A DNA stretch of 64,000 nt from Trichinella spiralis (taxonomy: Eukaryota > Nematoda > Enoplea > Trichinellida > Trichinellidae), in the NCBI GenBank assembly GCA_000181795.3, contig CM012955.1:2559494-2623493 (forward strand), in the 5' to 3' direction. A program made the position numbers and the translations under genes. Each line of letters opens with the position of its first letter. Within the stretch, counting starts at the first letter, position 1. Below, one piece after another: positions 49,804 to 62,088 of the stretch. The notes beneath the pieces are model-generated. The model worked only from the letters and a program-made list of their open reading frames with translations, searched no databases and was not told where the DNA came from.

Positions 49804-52800
49804 TTCAGTTTTAACACACGTCGACTAAACGAATATTCTATGTATCTTTTTGTTTATAGAGATCGTATTCATTTTAATTTCTGAAAATATGAATGACATT
49901 ATTTTATCTGTTAAAAACTGTCATCATTTTCATGGAGCAATATGAAATACCTGTATTGAATAGAATTTAAAATGAAGAAGCAGTTCATATTACTTCAAGT
50001 GAACTTGAAATATGACATAAAACCATATAACAATTAAATTGAATTACACGTGAAATAAAATGCATTACGGAATAAAAAATGATTATGAGTAAATTTTTCA
50101 AAATGAAGCCTCTCATGCTAGGCTACACTTAAGTGTTTTGTTTACCTGTATTTATATATAACTCTTATTATTTATAACTACTGAATATAATTGTTATATT
50201 AAAATAAGCACATTCACCAAACACAAGAAGGGTCGTAAAATGCTAGAAATGTAAGCATGAAATCGTAGTTGCATGCGTGTAAAGAAATGACAGTAATAAC
50301 TAATTTACAGTATGTAAAAGCATTATTATGAGTAATCCACAAAATTTGTAAAGATCTGAGAATTTGAAATCTTATGATACTGAAAGTTATAAAAATTTTT
50401 AATGTCCTTAAACATCTATAATTAGCTAAAACACGCATGAATTAATTCAATTTAATATTTTTTAGTTATGTGATGATGTGGCGTTTATCTGCAACAATTC
50501 TACAGTAAAATAGAAAATTCAAGTTTTAAATCAAACCTAATTCGTCACCTTACGCAAAAAATTCCATTCAAACACAAAATTTTTTGTTTTTCTGCTTTAA
50601 TAATTCGAAATAAAAAAATATCAAAGTCATCAATAGGATTAAAACTGTATTACTCAAAAAGAATTCTCTTTTAAAATCTTGAAATGCGAATTGTTTCTCT
50701 GACATTTGTTTGTAATGGCTAAAATGAAAATTGCAATTTTTTAAGAATAAGAAAGAAGCATTTTTCAAAACGTTTTAAGTCTCAGTTTATCATCGAATAA
50801 TGATTAAGGTGTGAGATCTAGCGGGCACAAATAATATTGCATTTCAATCCTTTAACTCAGCCAATAGCTGCAAAAAATTATCAAAATAATAATTGGCAAG
50901 AATGTTCATTTTAAACAGTTGAAATGGTGAAATATTATTTAATAAAAACGCTTAACTATATATTAAAGATTAGGATTTATTTGATAACGATTCATTAAAA
51001 TTTCAAATTAATTGGAGAATGTAAAAATCACAGCAATATCACCAGCAATGACATCACTGTTGATTGCAACAGCTTAACCAGTTTTGACCTACTTAAACGT
51101 CAAACATGACTGTTGCTTTTCTTTTGCTACTAGCTATTTTAAATTAAAACACTCTTAATACCATTACTGATAGCTGCTAAAGAGATTGTGCGCTGTGATT
51201 GACAGCATTTTCAGCACTTTCAGTCAACATTTTCTGTTAGTCTGACCTAGGACTTTTCTATGATTTCGTTTAATTTTAATGCTTTAATATTTTTAATTAT
51301 CTTGTTGTCTTTTTAATCTTTTATTGTCTTTTGCGTTATTTTTTACCAATGCGCGTTATTTTTTCTTGTGCAGCGTCACATTTTCTAGTGTACATCTATT
51401 GGCTATCTTAATTGCATTGCTATTGGCTTCTGCGGCATATGCCAACCAGATTAAGCGACGCACGTTGCTGTTCTCTCAACCCTTGAATGTACGTTGCGCT
51501 ATTCACGAAAGTATTTGTAAGTGAAGCAGTGGCGTTTATGCAGGAAACATATAGGGGAGGGGTGAGTACAGGGACATAATCTGTTTGTGACCCTGAGATG
51601 AAACTCTAAACTTTAAGATCAATATAATTATTATGCTTATGATTTGAACAATACATTACGTTTTTTGAACAAAAATTGTCGATAATATTGTCTGTAATGC
51701 TTATCATATTCAAATTCATTACTGGGCAATCGTTTAACGAACTGCCAAAAATATTGTCGAAACCTATGAACAACAGCTACTTAAGCAAAAAAGATTATTT
51801 GATGACCAATTGCGGCCCCCAAACCCCCCTCCTATGTCAACGCCATTGAACCAACGTGTGAAATGAGGTTACCGTAATAACTGACTGCTCATTCTTCCCC
51901 TATTAGTCAACATTTCTGAGTGTTCATTGCATGTGGTAATGCCATTGATACCGCATCGTGCAATTTCTGCCTCTTTCCGCTTACTATTATAAACTGGCTG
52001 CGTATGTTTTTGTAACTACTTCATTCAGCTAGTATTTTCTGATTTGTAAGTCATCAGAACAGAAATAGCACATCATTCAACTAGCATTTAAAATAATTAT
52101 GTATAAAAGAGCCCAGTTATGTTGCAAATTTATTCAGGAAAATCCTAATCTCAGATTCACTTCGTTTTGAATTTGCTTAGTTGCAGCTTTAGACTAGAGT
52201 TGAATTGGACAAGTCTTTGCTAAGCACAAGGCAAGAAATCAAACTAGTTAGAAGCTGTTGTCATATCCATATCAATAGGACAGAATCTGACTAGATGACA
52301 AGAATTCTGTTACAATATATTGCAAAATCTTATTATTTAATGCGTTTTCTAGTCAGCGTTGTAAAAAAGTAAAAATCAAATGATGTTTATTTCTAAGATA
52401 TGATGAAAGAGACATTCACAATTTTTTGTGTGTAAATGTTGATATTTATCTATACTACATTATAATATATCAGAATTCGAGTAAAGCACATGTAGTGCTA
52501 ACTTTCACAATTTAATGCTAGCTTGGCTTTTTGTATAATATAATCTCATAGGAATATTATCAATGGTAGTGATATTTTGAAATACATCCAATGCTGTTTG
52601 ATTTCGAATATTTTTCTATACTTTTAATAAGCTGCACATGTAATATACTAAAGTTTCATATTTTAGTGAAAAATGACTGTAATTTAACTAAATGTAGCTT
52701 TTGACACTGAGATTAAATTGCTTGCATTATCATATTATTTAGCTATATCAGTTTAATTTAAACAATTAAATTTATATAATTAAGTTTAACATTTATGTTT

Positions 52801-52947
52801 ACTTTAAAGTATCAAGTTTAAAATTTGTATATGCTATAAATTTAATCGTATTAGGTGATATATTGCATTCATAGGTTTTGCTTGCAGTAAAATAATTGTC
52901 ATTTTGCATTGTCGATCGTATTTGTTATAATTTTAAATTTTTTCTAG
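49804..52947. other. AT-rich spacer before the RRM gene
   Basis: About 3.1 kb with little coding character. One segment stands out: 51374-51516 on + is bounded by a good acceptor (TTTCTTGTGCAG) and a strong GTAAGT donor. It reads as a hydrophobic leader-like stretch (LLAILIALLLASAAYA) followed by basic residues. It may be an upstream exon of the RRM gene or a small secreted-protein gene. No RNA genes or transposon ends were recognised. Confidence 0.4.
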
Positions 52948-52949
52948 CT

Positions 52950-53276
52950 ATGCGAAAAAGTACTCACGCCATGAGTTTTTCTGAAGAAGAGGAGAGTAGT
53001 GGCAATGAACTAGACCGGGGTTGTAATTACGACGTTGCACAGAAGGCAACCATTTTTGTCGGAAACCTGAATGGTTGCATTATGCGAGCGGATTTGGCCA
53101 ATCATTTCCAGCAGTTTGGCAAAATCGTTTCGATTGTGTTGCCGACGAATCATCCATTTTATGCCTTTATCCAGTTCAGCAAAGTGGAAGAAGCTGAAGC
53201 TGCCTTAAATCACGGACTGCGCCAAAGCGTACGCGGTTGTTATCTGCGTGTTGATAAAATAAGAAAACTACATTAA
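52950..53276 (+). CDS. Small RRM-domain RNA-binding protein
   Basis: Single visible coding exon (acceptor ends 52947) of 108 residues. An acidic N-terminal patch (SFSEEEESSGNELD) is followed by one RRM: RNP2 is IFVGNL, RNP1 is represented by HPFYAFIQFS, and the rest keeps the order helix (RADLANHFQQFGKI), strand, helix (EEAEAALNHGL), strand (CYLRVDKI). Its compactness and FVGNLN style are like the RRM of hnRNP C/RALY relatives. Two ATGs (52950 and 52974) are possible starts. Phase-compatible exons exist upstream. Binding target and process are unknown. Confidence 0.8.
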   Translation: MRKSTHAMSFSEEEESSGNELDRGCNYDVAQKATIFVGNLNGCIMRADLANHFQQFGKIVSIVLPTNHPFYAFIQFSKVEEAEAALNHGLRQSVRGCYLRVDKIRKLH

Positions 53277-54421
53277 TTATGGAAAATTTGGTTATTGTTT
53301 CATGCAGAGTTATTCGGCTCATTTGTTTTGTAATTTAAATTATGTTTTTGAACAATAACTGTGCTATCTATGGTAGACACTGAATAATTATTGATAACAA
53401 ATGAAAATATTCATGTTTTGGATAATAAGAAGTTTTCAAAGTTCATTAATATTAAAAATATATGAATAAAAATTGAATACACTAATTTTGACTTGATGTA
53501 AGACAAAAAAGATATGCAAAATCGTATTCAGAAAAGGAACATCTGCAACCCAGTTTGATTATGTTACATTGTTCAACGTCAAGTATGATGTTACGCCGTT
53601 TTAAAAAAGAAATTGACTTTTTAAATAGAATTAAACAAATAAATGTTTATTTCTTGAAATAAATAATTTATATAAATGAATGGAAAAATTTTTAGTGGAA
53701 TATAAAAGGAAGAAATAAAAATAATGTTTGTTTTTTGATTAATTGTACTAAAAATGAGATAATCAGTATTTTTTTCTGTTGAATATTTAATTTATATATA
53801 AAATTGGCAATAATTTTTGTCGAATTCAAAGTTGGATTAGATTTTTCGGGTTGAAGTGGTTCGTTTCAAAAATGGCATAAAGTGGGGAGCCAAGGAAGAC
53901 ACAAGGAAGTAGAGCGGCGGTTCACTAATTGAGGCAACGAAGCGAAACGGGAAACGCTTTTCCACAAATAATGGTCCGGCGGAAGATTGAAAGATGGCAA
54001 ACAGAATCACTTCCAACGCCGCAGCTAATTAACTTGAAGAACACTTGAAAATTTGTTCAACTGAATCGATGTGGTTGCTGTATTGAAGAAAGCATAGCCG
54101 ACTTTGGCATCCAATCGAAACACTGTCACCCCACCTGCAGATGACGCCTAATCCTCTGACCAAGCTTCAAATTGCTACTGTTGATGCTTTTGTTATTTTT
54201 GCTGTTGTTGCTATTGCTGCTGCTGCTGATGATGATGATGTTGATAAAATGGTAGATAATAATATATATGTATATGAGTCACTCATTATTCATTCAAAGC
54301 GATCATTATTAACGACGGCCGTAGCACAGCAGCGATTCTACATTGTTGCTATTCTTACTACTACTTTTGCTTTTTCTTTTTCAATTTAATAAAATATTAC
54401 AATTTTATTCTTTATTGTTAT
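53277..54421. other. Spacer upstream of bHLH gene
   Basis: RRM gene 3' flank (AATAAA-like hexamers near 53464 and 53640). A more GC-rich stretch at 53840-54140 could be a promoter or leader, and a GAT/GCT-rich simple tract lies at about 54200-54250. The 82-codon frame at 54141-54389 is repeat-driven and not called. Confidence 0.45.
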
Positions 54422-55270
54422 ATGGAAAATTTTGCAACATTTGCAAGACCAGCATGTGCCTACGCTGCTTCCAATCAAACAATTTCATCATATGAAGACA
54501 ATAATATTTGCAGCCAACCATTTACAACAGAAACTTATAACGGTATTTTTATTGTATATGAGTTTTCAATATCAATTTGTCTATTTATATAATTCTATTT
54601 CCTTATTATATGTTACTTAGATTTTATACATGAAGTCAATTTAAACAATACCTGCAAAACAAATGAAGTACAAATTTCCGGATGGGTCAATTGTGACGAA
54701 CGGAATACGGCCAATTTGCGAGAGCGTAAACGTATGTCCAACATAAACATGGCATTTGAAGTAATTTTGCATTTTATTTGTTTACTTATTAATTTATTCA
54801 TTATTTTTACATTTTTCACACAAAATGTTAAATCAAAACTTAAGATTCAATATGGAATGAAATTTTTGAGAGAGAAATGCTACTTGTTTATTTAAAACAA
54901 GTCGACAATCATTGGAAAATTATCTTTGCATGCAATTATTGAATTTATCAACAAGCAGCTGATGAACAGATTTAGATAGCTAAAGAAATTTCACAAAATT
55001 TACACATCGTTTTCAAACAATAATTTACACCAAAAAAACAATATTGATTTCTATTCATTTAGAAGTTGCGTTGTTGCGTTCCGCAGTTTCCTTTTGAAAA
55101 GCGGCTCTCCAAAATTGACATACTTTGGTTGGCAATTGCTTACATGGGATTTTTGGACGCTTTACTGACAATTGACACGAATGTTGATGAATTTATTCGA
55201 AATCTGGGCGTCCTGCATCATGCAAAACGAACATCCCAACCTTCTTGGTTGACAAGCGGTAAATGGATAT

Positions 55271-55344
<74 letters not shown>

Positions 55345-55439
55345 GCCTATTTTTGTTTTCAGATTTCTTAGCCAGAATATCTTGGGTAAATTGGGAAAAA
55401 CTGGGCTTAAAATGTCCATTACTTCAAGAAGAGCACTAG
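54422..55439 (+). CDS. bHLH transcription factor, PTF1A/Fer-like
   Basis: Four exons, 54422-54542, 54621-54760, 55063-55258 and 55363-55439, join in phase to 177 residues. The basic region and first helix read TANLRERKRMSNINMAFE. The next exon continues with KLRCCVPQFPFEKRLSK and the second helix (IDILWLAIAYMGFLDALL), the arrangement of the PTF1A, Fer1-3 and HLH-13 group. The conserved phase-0 intron lies right at the helix-loop boundary. The N-terminus is rich in Ser/Asn/Thr. The C-terminus has a tryptophan-containing stretch (ISWVNWEKLGLKCP) that may be a cofactor-binding motif. The factor would be nuclear and would dimerise with an E-protein. Family members specify neural or pancreatic-like fates; the role here is inferred only. 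Confidence 0.88.
55276..55345. repeat. AAAT/TA microsatellite in bHLH intron 3
   Basis: A run of AAAT units passes directly into a TA dinucleotide run just before the last bHLH exon. The low-complexity stretch is prone to length variation and could affect splicing efficiency of that exon. Confidence 0.9.
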
Positions 55440-55782
55440 TCAACAATAATAATTCAGCATTCAGTGATATAGTTTTGTATTGCTTTATAGATACACTTGT
55501 AAGTTTTGATTCAAAGTTTTCCAAGAAAACACATCGTTAAGATAATAATTTTAATTAAAGTAATTTCACAGCTTGCATTGATTTGTCTCCACTTTAAAAA
55601 ATTCATCTCTCATAAGAACGTCTACTAATATGATGAAAAAACAATGCATAATATACTCCTCCAAAATTTATTAAAAAGAAAAATATGTATAGGACTGATT
55701 TTTATATATAATATTAAAACAAAAAATATTTTTCAACAATGCAATAAACGAAATAAAATCAACCGTTTGCTGATTAGATAAA
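55440..55782. other. Convergent spacer, bHLH and CHCHD7 genes
   Basis: 343 bases of AT-rich 3' flank for both genes. Nothing else was recognised. Confidence 0.5.
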
Positions 55783-56168
55783 TTATGAGTGAGTACGAAA
55801 ATATTCAGCTAAAATTTCTTCTCTCTCATCAGCAGGTGGTAAAGTAGGCTGTATACCTTTGCTACGACGTTCTTGAATAACTTTTTTCTAAAATAAAAAT
55901 AAACATTAACTAATAAACATAAAATTTTGTCATTAATACCCAGAATTCACGACAACGATTGTAATTCAGAAATTGAAGTTGACACAAACGTTTATATCCT
56001 TTGGCCATTTCGAGACACTTCATTGAAATCATCGCCTCCTGGAAAAGTGAAAAATGTAAGCTGAAACAACTACACAACTTTTTTTCACAATTTCACTTCG
56101 TGGCATGGATCATCAACCGAATGATCTCTTTTGTTTCTTCTAGCAATTATCTCTTTCACTTTGTCCAT
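55783..56168 (-). CDS. chchd7: Twin CX9C protein, CHCHD7/COX23 homologue
   Basis: Small mitochondrial intermembrane-space protein. Minus-strand exons 56097-56168, 55940-56038 and 55783-55887, all phase 0, give 91 residues (human CHCHD7 has 85). The twin CX9C motif is complete: Cys in DDPCHE pairs by spacing with MKC (nine residues between), and RLC with NRC (nine residues between). The C-terminal signature NRCREFWKKVIQERRSKGI followed by PPADEREEIL closely follows human CHCHD7 (RRFW..VMQRRKNGV..AAERDEIL). The start ATG gives MDKVKEIIARRNKRDHS. The family is imported by the MIA40 pathway and is linked to cytochrome oxidase assembly. It is easily missed because each exon is under 110 bases. Confidence 0.9.
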
Positions 56169-56469
56169 AGGTATATTCGCCCTTAATCAAACTGCTTTAA
56201 TTCTTAAAGAAATCAATCAGTATAAAAAAATATCAACACTAATGAAGCACAAATATTCTCAAAATTGAACAATTTTTATGCACAGTATTGTAAAACAGAA
56301 TTTCAGGTAAATATTACAGTAAATAATTTTTGATCTAGGTTTTTTCCCATCATCAGTAAAAATTATTTCATAATTGCTTAAATACCAAATACGAGTGTAT
56401 AAATAAAATATATCAATAATAGGTGGGCCGTATATTTTAGATTAATATTTCATAATAACAAAGGTGGGA

Positions 56470-58190
56470 GCTCATTTATTCTTTGATCTTGCATATCAAT
56501 TACTACTGTACGTAATGCAGAAGAAAAGAAATGTCCTCTACTTTACACTGGTGACCGGTGAGTGATCGTAAGCGAAAGTTGGAGAATAGAGCCGATGAAG
56601 AGGATCGTGTAGTTTATTTCAAATGACTTGCTGGACGTCTTCCACTGGCAAGAAATGATCAACAACTAATATATTGCTACTACATTGTAAGCCGGTGGAA
56701 GGCTATTTATAAAGAGACGTTTTGAAAACCTTTATGATAGAAAACAAAACATATTCTTTATACTGGTGGCCAGTGACTTATCCATCGTAAGCAGAAAGCC
56801 GAAAATATCCACGATAAAAATGATTCCGTAATCTTTTTCAAAGGCCTTGCCAACCGTCTGTCGATGGCAAGAAGAGAAAAGGAGATGAAACACTACTTCC
56901 ACGTGGTCAGCCGGTGGAAGGCAGTGTTTAATGAGGCAACTGTTGAGTTTGTTCTCGGCGAATTAAAAGTGAGGCGAGGCATCCGATGCAGATGAACGAG
57001 ATGTTTTCCGTTACAAAGGGGCAGTGTTCGAACGGCCGTGCAAATCTAGCGGGAACGTGAAAAGGCGTTCACTTATTGCAGCACCACGTCCCATTTACTT
57101 ATAATCACATTTTGTATACTTATCGGTTATTATTTTCAGTATTTCATTATATATTGCATTTCATTTACATTTCTGTATGATGTGGACATAATGTAATATG
57201 GTTCACTTTGTTTGTTGTTGCAAAATAATTGTTAAGTATATATTTGCCTACTGCTGAAGCTAGTTGCAAGGTTGATATACGAAAAATATTGTTTGCTGAT
57301 CAAGGTAAATCTGAAGAAATACAATTAGAAAAGCAATTTATCACTTCAAATAATAATATTCAGCAATCTGTAAAATATGAAACTATTAGGCATTTTAAAA
57401 GCATTGTTTTTAAAAGCGCTTTTACCTTATAAGTAAGTAAACAAAAGTCGGAAAAAAATTTTAAATTCAAAGTAAAATATTACAACAAAACTAATGTAAA
57501 ATGCCACTACAATTTGAACCATATCGGGTATTAATTAATGAAGCCAAAGATCAAGCTTTGGTAAACAACGCTTAAATTCTGATGATCATCTTCTAATCAC
57601 ATATTAAAGTTGAATAGTTAATCAAATCGCATAATTTATTCGCCAACAATCGTTCAACAGAAAACAGCTTATCAGTGACCAGCAATAGCAAAAAAGAGAA
57701 CAAAGAAGGAATAGGCCGATTAAGCGATTGCGTTAGCGGTCTCCAAGCCTCTGTGCAAAGATTGAAACCAATTGCCTGCTGTTTTAACGTTAGTGTGATA
57801 TTTCCAAGCCTGCAGCCACGTCTGCATTCGATTAGCCACCAAACCTCGCGGCCTTTCTCCTGCATACTCCATCTTCACCACCTAATTCGGTTAACCAAGA
57901 CCATCTCGGTGAACATCCAGGGCCACGACACATCGATAGCTATTGACCGCGCCAAACCTGCGTTTTTTCTTGATTATGATTTACATGGCACATCCTTACC
58001 CAACCATGCACGTACAGCATTTTTGCTCAACAATGTATTAATGTTATGGACCACCTTTTTGTCCCTTCTGTATCTGTTCGCTTTTGAGAGAGGGTGTTGT
58101 AAAAATATCATTTATTGTTTGATTTTGCAAATCAATTATTACAGCAAGTATTGTAACAGGAAATAAATATATTCTGTACTCTGCACTGCA
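56470..58190 (+). mobile_element. LTR-retroelement fossil, Ty3/gypsy-like, broken
   Basis: A frame at 57675-58166 ends in a segment typical of the integrase C-terminus of Ty3/gypsy-type polyproteins (TKTISVNIQGHDTSIAIDR, then AKPAFFLDY). Upstream, 56470-56520 and downstream, 58108-58160 share a diverged direct repeat (TTTATTcTTTGATcTTGCAtATCAA type), which may be what is left of terminal repeats. Two imperfect tandem copies of about 215 bp (about 56530 and 56752) lie inside the left side. The element is old and broken, with most of gag and pol absent. Confidence 0.5.
56530..56960 (+). repeat. Imperfect tandem repeat, two units of about 215 bp
   Basis: Unit 1 starts near 56530 and unit 2 near 56752. 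Both begin with a TTTAtACTGGTG.CC.GTGA motif and end in GCCGGTGGAAGGC, with similar spacing and roughly two-thirds identity by eye. Confidence 0.7.
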
Positions 58191-58766
58191 ATTTAAAATT
58201 TCTATGAAAAAACTGTTTTTCTTACACTAGATGTTAATTTTCTGGAAAAGATCATAAAAATACTGACTGGAATAGACTATTTATTTCATTAAATACTACT
58301 TTATAGCAATTTGAAATGATAGTTCTTAGAAGCGTGCAAAGCAGCAAAAATTTTTTTATGAATTCAGAATAAGTATTAAGAAATTTCTCAGAGTAATAAA
58401 TTTCCTGATAATTTTTCAAACTGTTATTTAACTTGGAGGTTACAATTCTTTTTGTGCTATTTGATGTCTTGTTTTAAATCGTAGTTTTTCAAATGTCGAG
58501 TTTATTATTGTTTTTATTATTATTAGATTTATAAAACTTTATCTGAACAATAAAATTTATAAAAATTTAATTAGAATGGAAAATTTTATTCAATCTTCAA
58601 TTAATATGCTTTTAAGATATTTTTGTTACTTGCATGCATTGTTTTCTACTGTAACAGTAGTATTGTTTTTTTTGTATCAGTGGTTGGCGACAGATTTTTT
58701 TTCCTTTCTTTAGAAACTTATCATATTTATAGATTTCAGTTTCTGAAGCTATTCGAACCGTTGAAA

Positions 58767-61700
58767 ATGATGAAAAAGTGGTTGTTTCTGTTCTTTTTCT
58801 ACTGCTGCTTGCTTACGGCAAAAAAGGGTTTCTACATTCCCGGTGTATTACCTGTCGAATTTCACGTCGGTTCATCGGTTGAAGTCAAAGTAATATTGCT
58901 ATTTTGTAGATTACTAGTCATAATTTTGTTGTTTTTTTTCAGGCGGTGAAGTTAACTAGCATTCGGACCCAAATGCCGTATGACTACTACTATTTGCCAT
59001 TCTGCCTACCCGATGGTGAACTGCAGTATAAATCTGAAAATTTGGGTAGGATGATTAAAAGCTTTAAGATTTCAACGATTAAAAAATTTTTTTTCAAATT
59101 AATTATTTAGGCGAAATTCTTCGTGGTGATCGAATTGTGAACACTCCTTTTGCGTTGAATATGGACATTCCAGTGAAATGTGCTTTGCTGTGTGCGAAGA
59201 ATAATGTGAAAACGAAATTAAGTGCCGCTGAATCTGACCTTTTAATTGAAAAAATTCGAAACGAATATCGTGTGCATCTGTAAATCCTTTATTTAATTCA
59301 TGTTTTTTATTTTGATTAGCGGCTATTTGCTATTTGTTTAAAGCGTTAATTGATGTTGATCTTTAGTCTCATTGACAATTTGCCTGGTACTACGAAAACT
59401 CAGTTGGAGAATGGACGAGATGCTTACATGCATGGTTATGCTCTTGGTTTCGTCGATGAAAATAAAGCAAACTATTCTATTTCATTTTAATTTACTTATA
59501 GTTAAAGGTATGCTTTCAGGTGTTCTTGAACAATCACGTGCATTTTATTATATATATCAATGAAGTTAGGTAAAGTTTCAACTTTTTCATTTATGTAAGT
59601 GGTGCATTCAACTTGAATTTTTTAGCACGGAAACATATCGCATTGTTGGTTTTGAAATTCAAGCTAGAAGGTAAAAGGAAACAATATGAATAGCATTTCC
59701 GATTTTTTCCACTAATTTTTATGGGAAATTTTAGTATCAGTTCCATGCAGTACGTACCCGACAGTGGAAAATTGTGTTCGTGGAATTCCGAATCTGAAGC
59801 TCAGCCTTTAAAGCCTGGTTTATTTATTTATTTCTTCTTTTTTTCTTATTTTTAAATCTTTTTAAATATTTAATGTTTTTTTGAATGTTTTGAATGTTTT
59901 TTTTGTTTTTCTACAGGTGTGGTGAATGAAATTTACTGGTCTTACAGTGCAGAATGGCGACTGAGTCCAATTCGTTGGGCCAGTCGTTGGGATAGTTATT
60001 TGTCAATGCGTAGCAATCAAATTCATTGGCTCAGTATTGTGAATTCTATTGTGATTGTTGTTTTCTTGGCTGGTTTGTATAAAAAATATTTGGACATTTA
60101 TTCCGTGTTCATTTATTTCTGTTTAGGATTTCTTGGTTTGATCATCATGCGAACTGTTCGTCGTGACATTGCATATTATAACAGATTGGATGAATCATTG
60201 GTATGTTTGTATTTTTAAAATGAGTTGTTATTTTAATGTTGCTTTCTTAAGGATGATACAATGGAAGAATCTGGATGGAAATTAGTTCATGGTGATATAT
60301 TTCGACCTCCCCGGCGTGCGACTCTTTTGGTTTGTGTCCTTGGAACTGGAATTCAACTTTTGGGAATGGCTTTAGTTACACTGGGTAAGCAAAGATTTGC
60401 TTGAAGAAGACTTTTCAACTTGTTGTTTTTAGCTTTTGCCATGGTCGGCATGCTGTCTCCTTCAAGTCGTGGTGCGCTTATGTCCGTCGCTTTGTTTTTA
60501 TATTGTTTTATGGGGTATACATATATATAATTATTGCTTCATTTGTTGAAAAATAATAAATAAATAAATAAATATATATATTTATTTTTTTAGTCTTTTT
60601 GCTGGCTATTTTGCTGGACGAATGTATAAAACACTTCGACTTTCAAATTGGAAATCAGCATCGTTAAAAGTACTGCGTTCAGTTTATGTTATGCCTTTAT
60701 TTACTATCTAATTATTTTAATTGCAGTATTTCATTTTAATTGCAAGTTGTTTTGTTATTTCTTCACTGTGATTATTAGATATTGATTACGAATGAGAATG
60801 GTTATTCGTGTTAATGACAAGATAATTTGTATGTAGTATAATATAACATTTTTATATTTAAATAGGTACAAAGCAAAGATGACTTTATGCTTGACTTTTA
60901 TGACTGAGTTGTTTGTAATGCATATTTTTTTTTGAAATATGCACATTGTTGGTAATGTCTTCCTGATAGGAAATGATTGCATAAAATGGCTTATATATTT
61001 CAATGGCTGAAATTAATCAGTAGTTCAAAATGTTGATGAATAGTTTTCTTCAGATAAAAATCTGACTGAAGCTCAAATTGTAAATAATTGGTATGATTTT
61101 CTTTTTACAGACTGCTTGTTTATTTCCAACATTCTTATTTGTGGTCGGATTGATTCTGAATATTCTGGTTTGGGAAAACAAATCTTCTGGTACTGTACCA
61201 TTTTCCTCGATTATGTCACTCTTGAGCATGTTCTTCTGCATTGATATTCCTTTGGTTATGATTGGCTTCAGATTCGGCTTTCGTAAAAAGGTATATATAG
61301 AGTGCGTATTTAATGGTTGACCATGTTGTTTTTGTTTGAAGCCTTACCATCATCCAGTTCGAACAAATCAGATTCCAAGACAGGTTCCTGAACAGCCATT
61401 TTATTCAAACATTGTCATCAGGTAAAGATTAATTTTTATTTGGAATCGGATATATGAAGAAATAATTTGCTTCTATTTTTCCAGTATTCTGTTTTCCGGT
61501 ATTCTTCCTTTCTTGGCCATGTTTTTGGAACTGTTTTTCATTTTTACGGTATGTTTTGCTACATTTATTTATTTTTTTTTGCAATTCTTCTATATCATTA
61601 TATTTTAGGCGATGTGGCAAAATCAGTTTTACTACTTATTTGGCTTCCTGTTTATTGTTTTCATTATTCTGATCATTTCTACCGCCTTGATGTCCATACT

Positions 61701-62088
61701 GATAATTTACTTTTTGCTTGCTGTTGAAGTAATTGAACAATTTCATTTCAAATATATGTATGATAAAAGTTCAATATTTTATTTTAGAATTATCATTGGT
61801 GGTGGCGTTCATTCTTCGTTGGCGGTAGTTCTGCCTTTTATGTCTTCGCTTACTCCATTTACTACGCAGCTACTAAGGTAGATGATTCTCATTTTGCTTT
61901 ACACTTATTCGACTTTTATAAATGCTTAAACATTGCAGTTGGAAATTGTTGGTGTAACACCGAAATTGCTGTACTTTGGTTATACTATACTGATCTCAGT
62001 CACATTTTGGATTCTCACCGGTACAGTTGGCTTCTACGCGTCGTACTTTTTTGTGCGAAAAATATACAGTTCGGTTAAAATTGACTAA
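58767..62088 (+). CDS. tm9sf4: Transmembrane 9 superfamily member 4 (TM9SF4)
   Basis: Nonaspanin of Golgi/endosomal membranes. Eighteen exons: 58767-58889, 58943-59045, 59111-59279, 59367-59466, 59520-59569, 59626-59670, 59735-59817, 59917-60072, 60127-60200, 60252-60384, 60430-60514, 60594-60669, 61111-61290, 61342-61421, 61485-61548, 61609-61728, 61788-61877 and 61939-62088. All are in phase, giving 626 residues (human 642). There is a signal peptide ([18 protein letters not shown]), then FYIPGV and a lumenal domain with [19 protein letters not shown]. The first membrane helix is followed by [31 protein letters not shown] and [18 protein letters not shown], then eight more helices. The C-terminus is [12 protein letters not shown], the KxD Golgi-retention signal. 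Intron 4 uses a GC donor. The family sorts membrane proteins and affects phagocytosis. Confidence 0.97.

Larger units (their letters stand above)
56169..58766. other. Spacer holding an LTR-element fossil
   Basis: Between the CHCHD7 start and TM9SF4. Apart from the retroelement remains (about 56470-58190) it contains AT-rich DNA and an acceptor at about 58738 just before TM9SF4. The 67-codon frame at 57229-57432 has no recognised domain. Confidence 0.5.

Noticed and set aside
54141-54389. 82-codon frame with an acidic Asp run
   Set aside because: Driven by a GCT/GAT simple repeat. No homology, and it lies in the upstream region of the bHLH gene.
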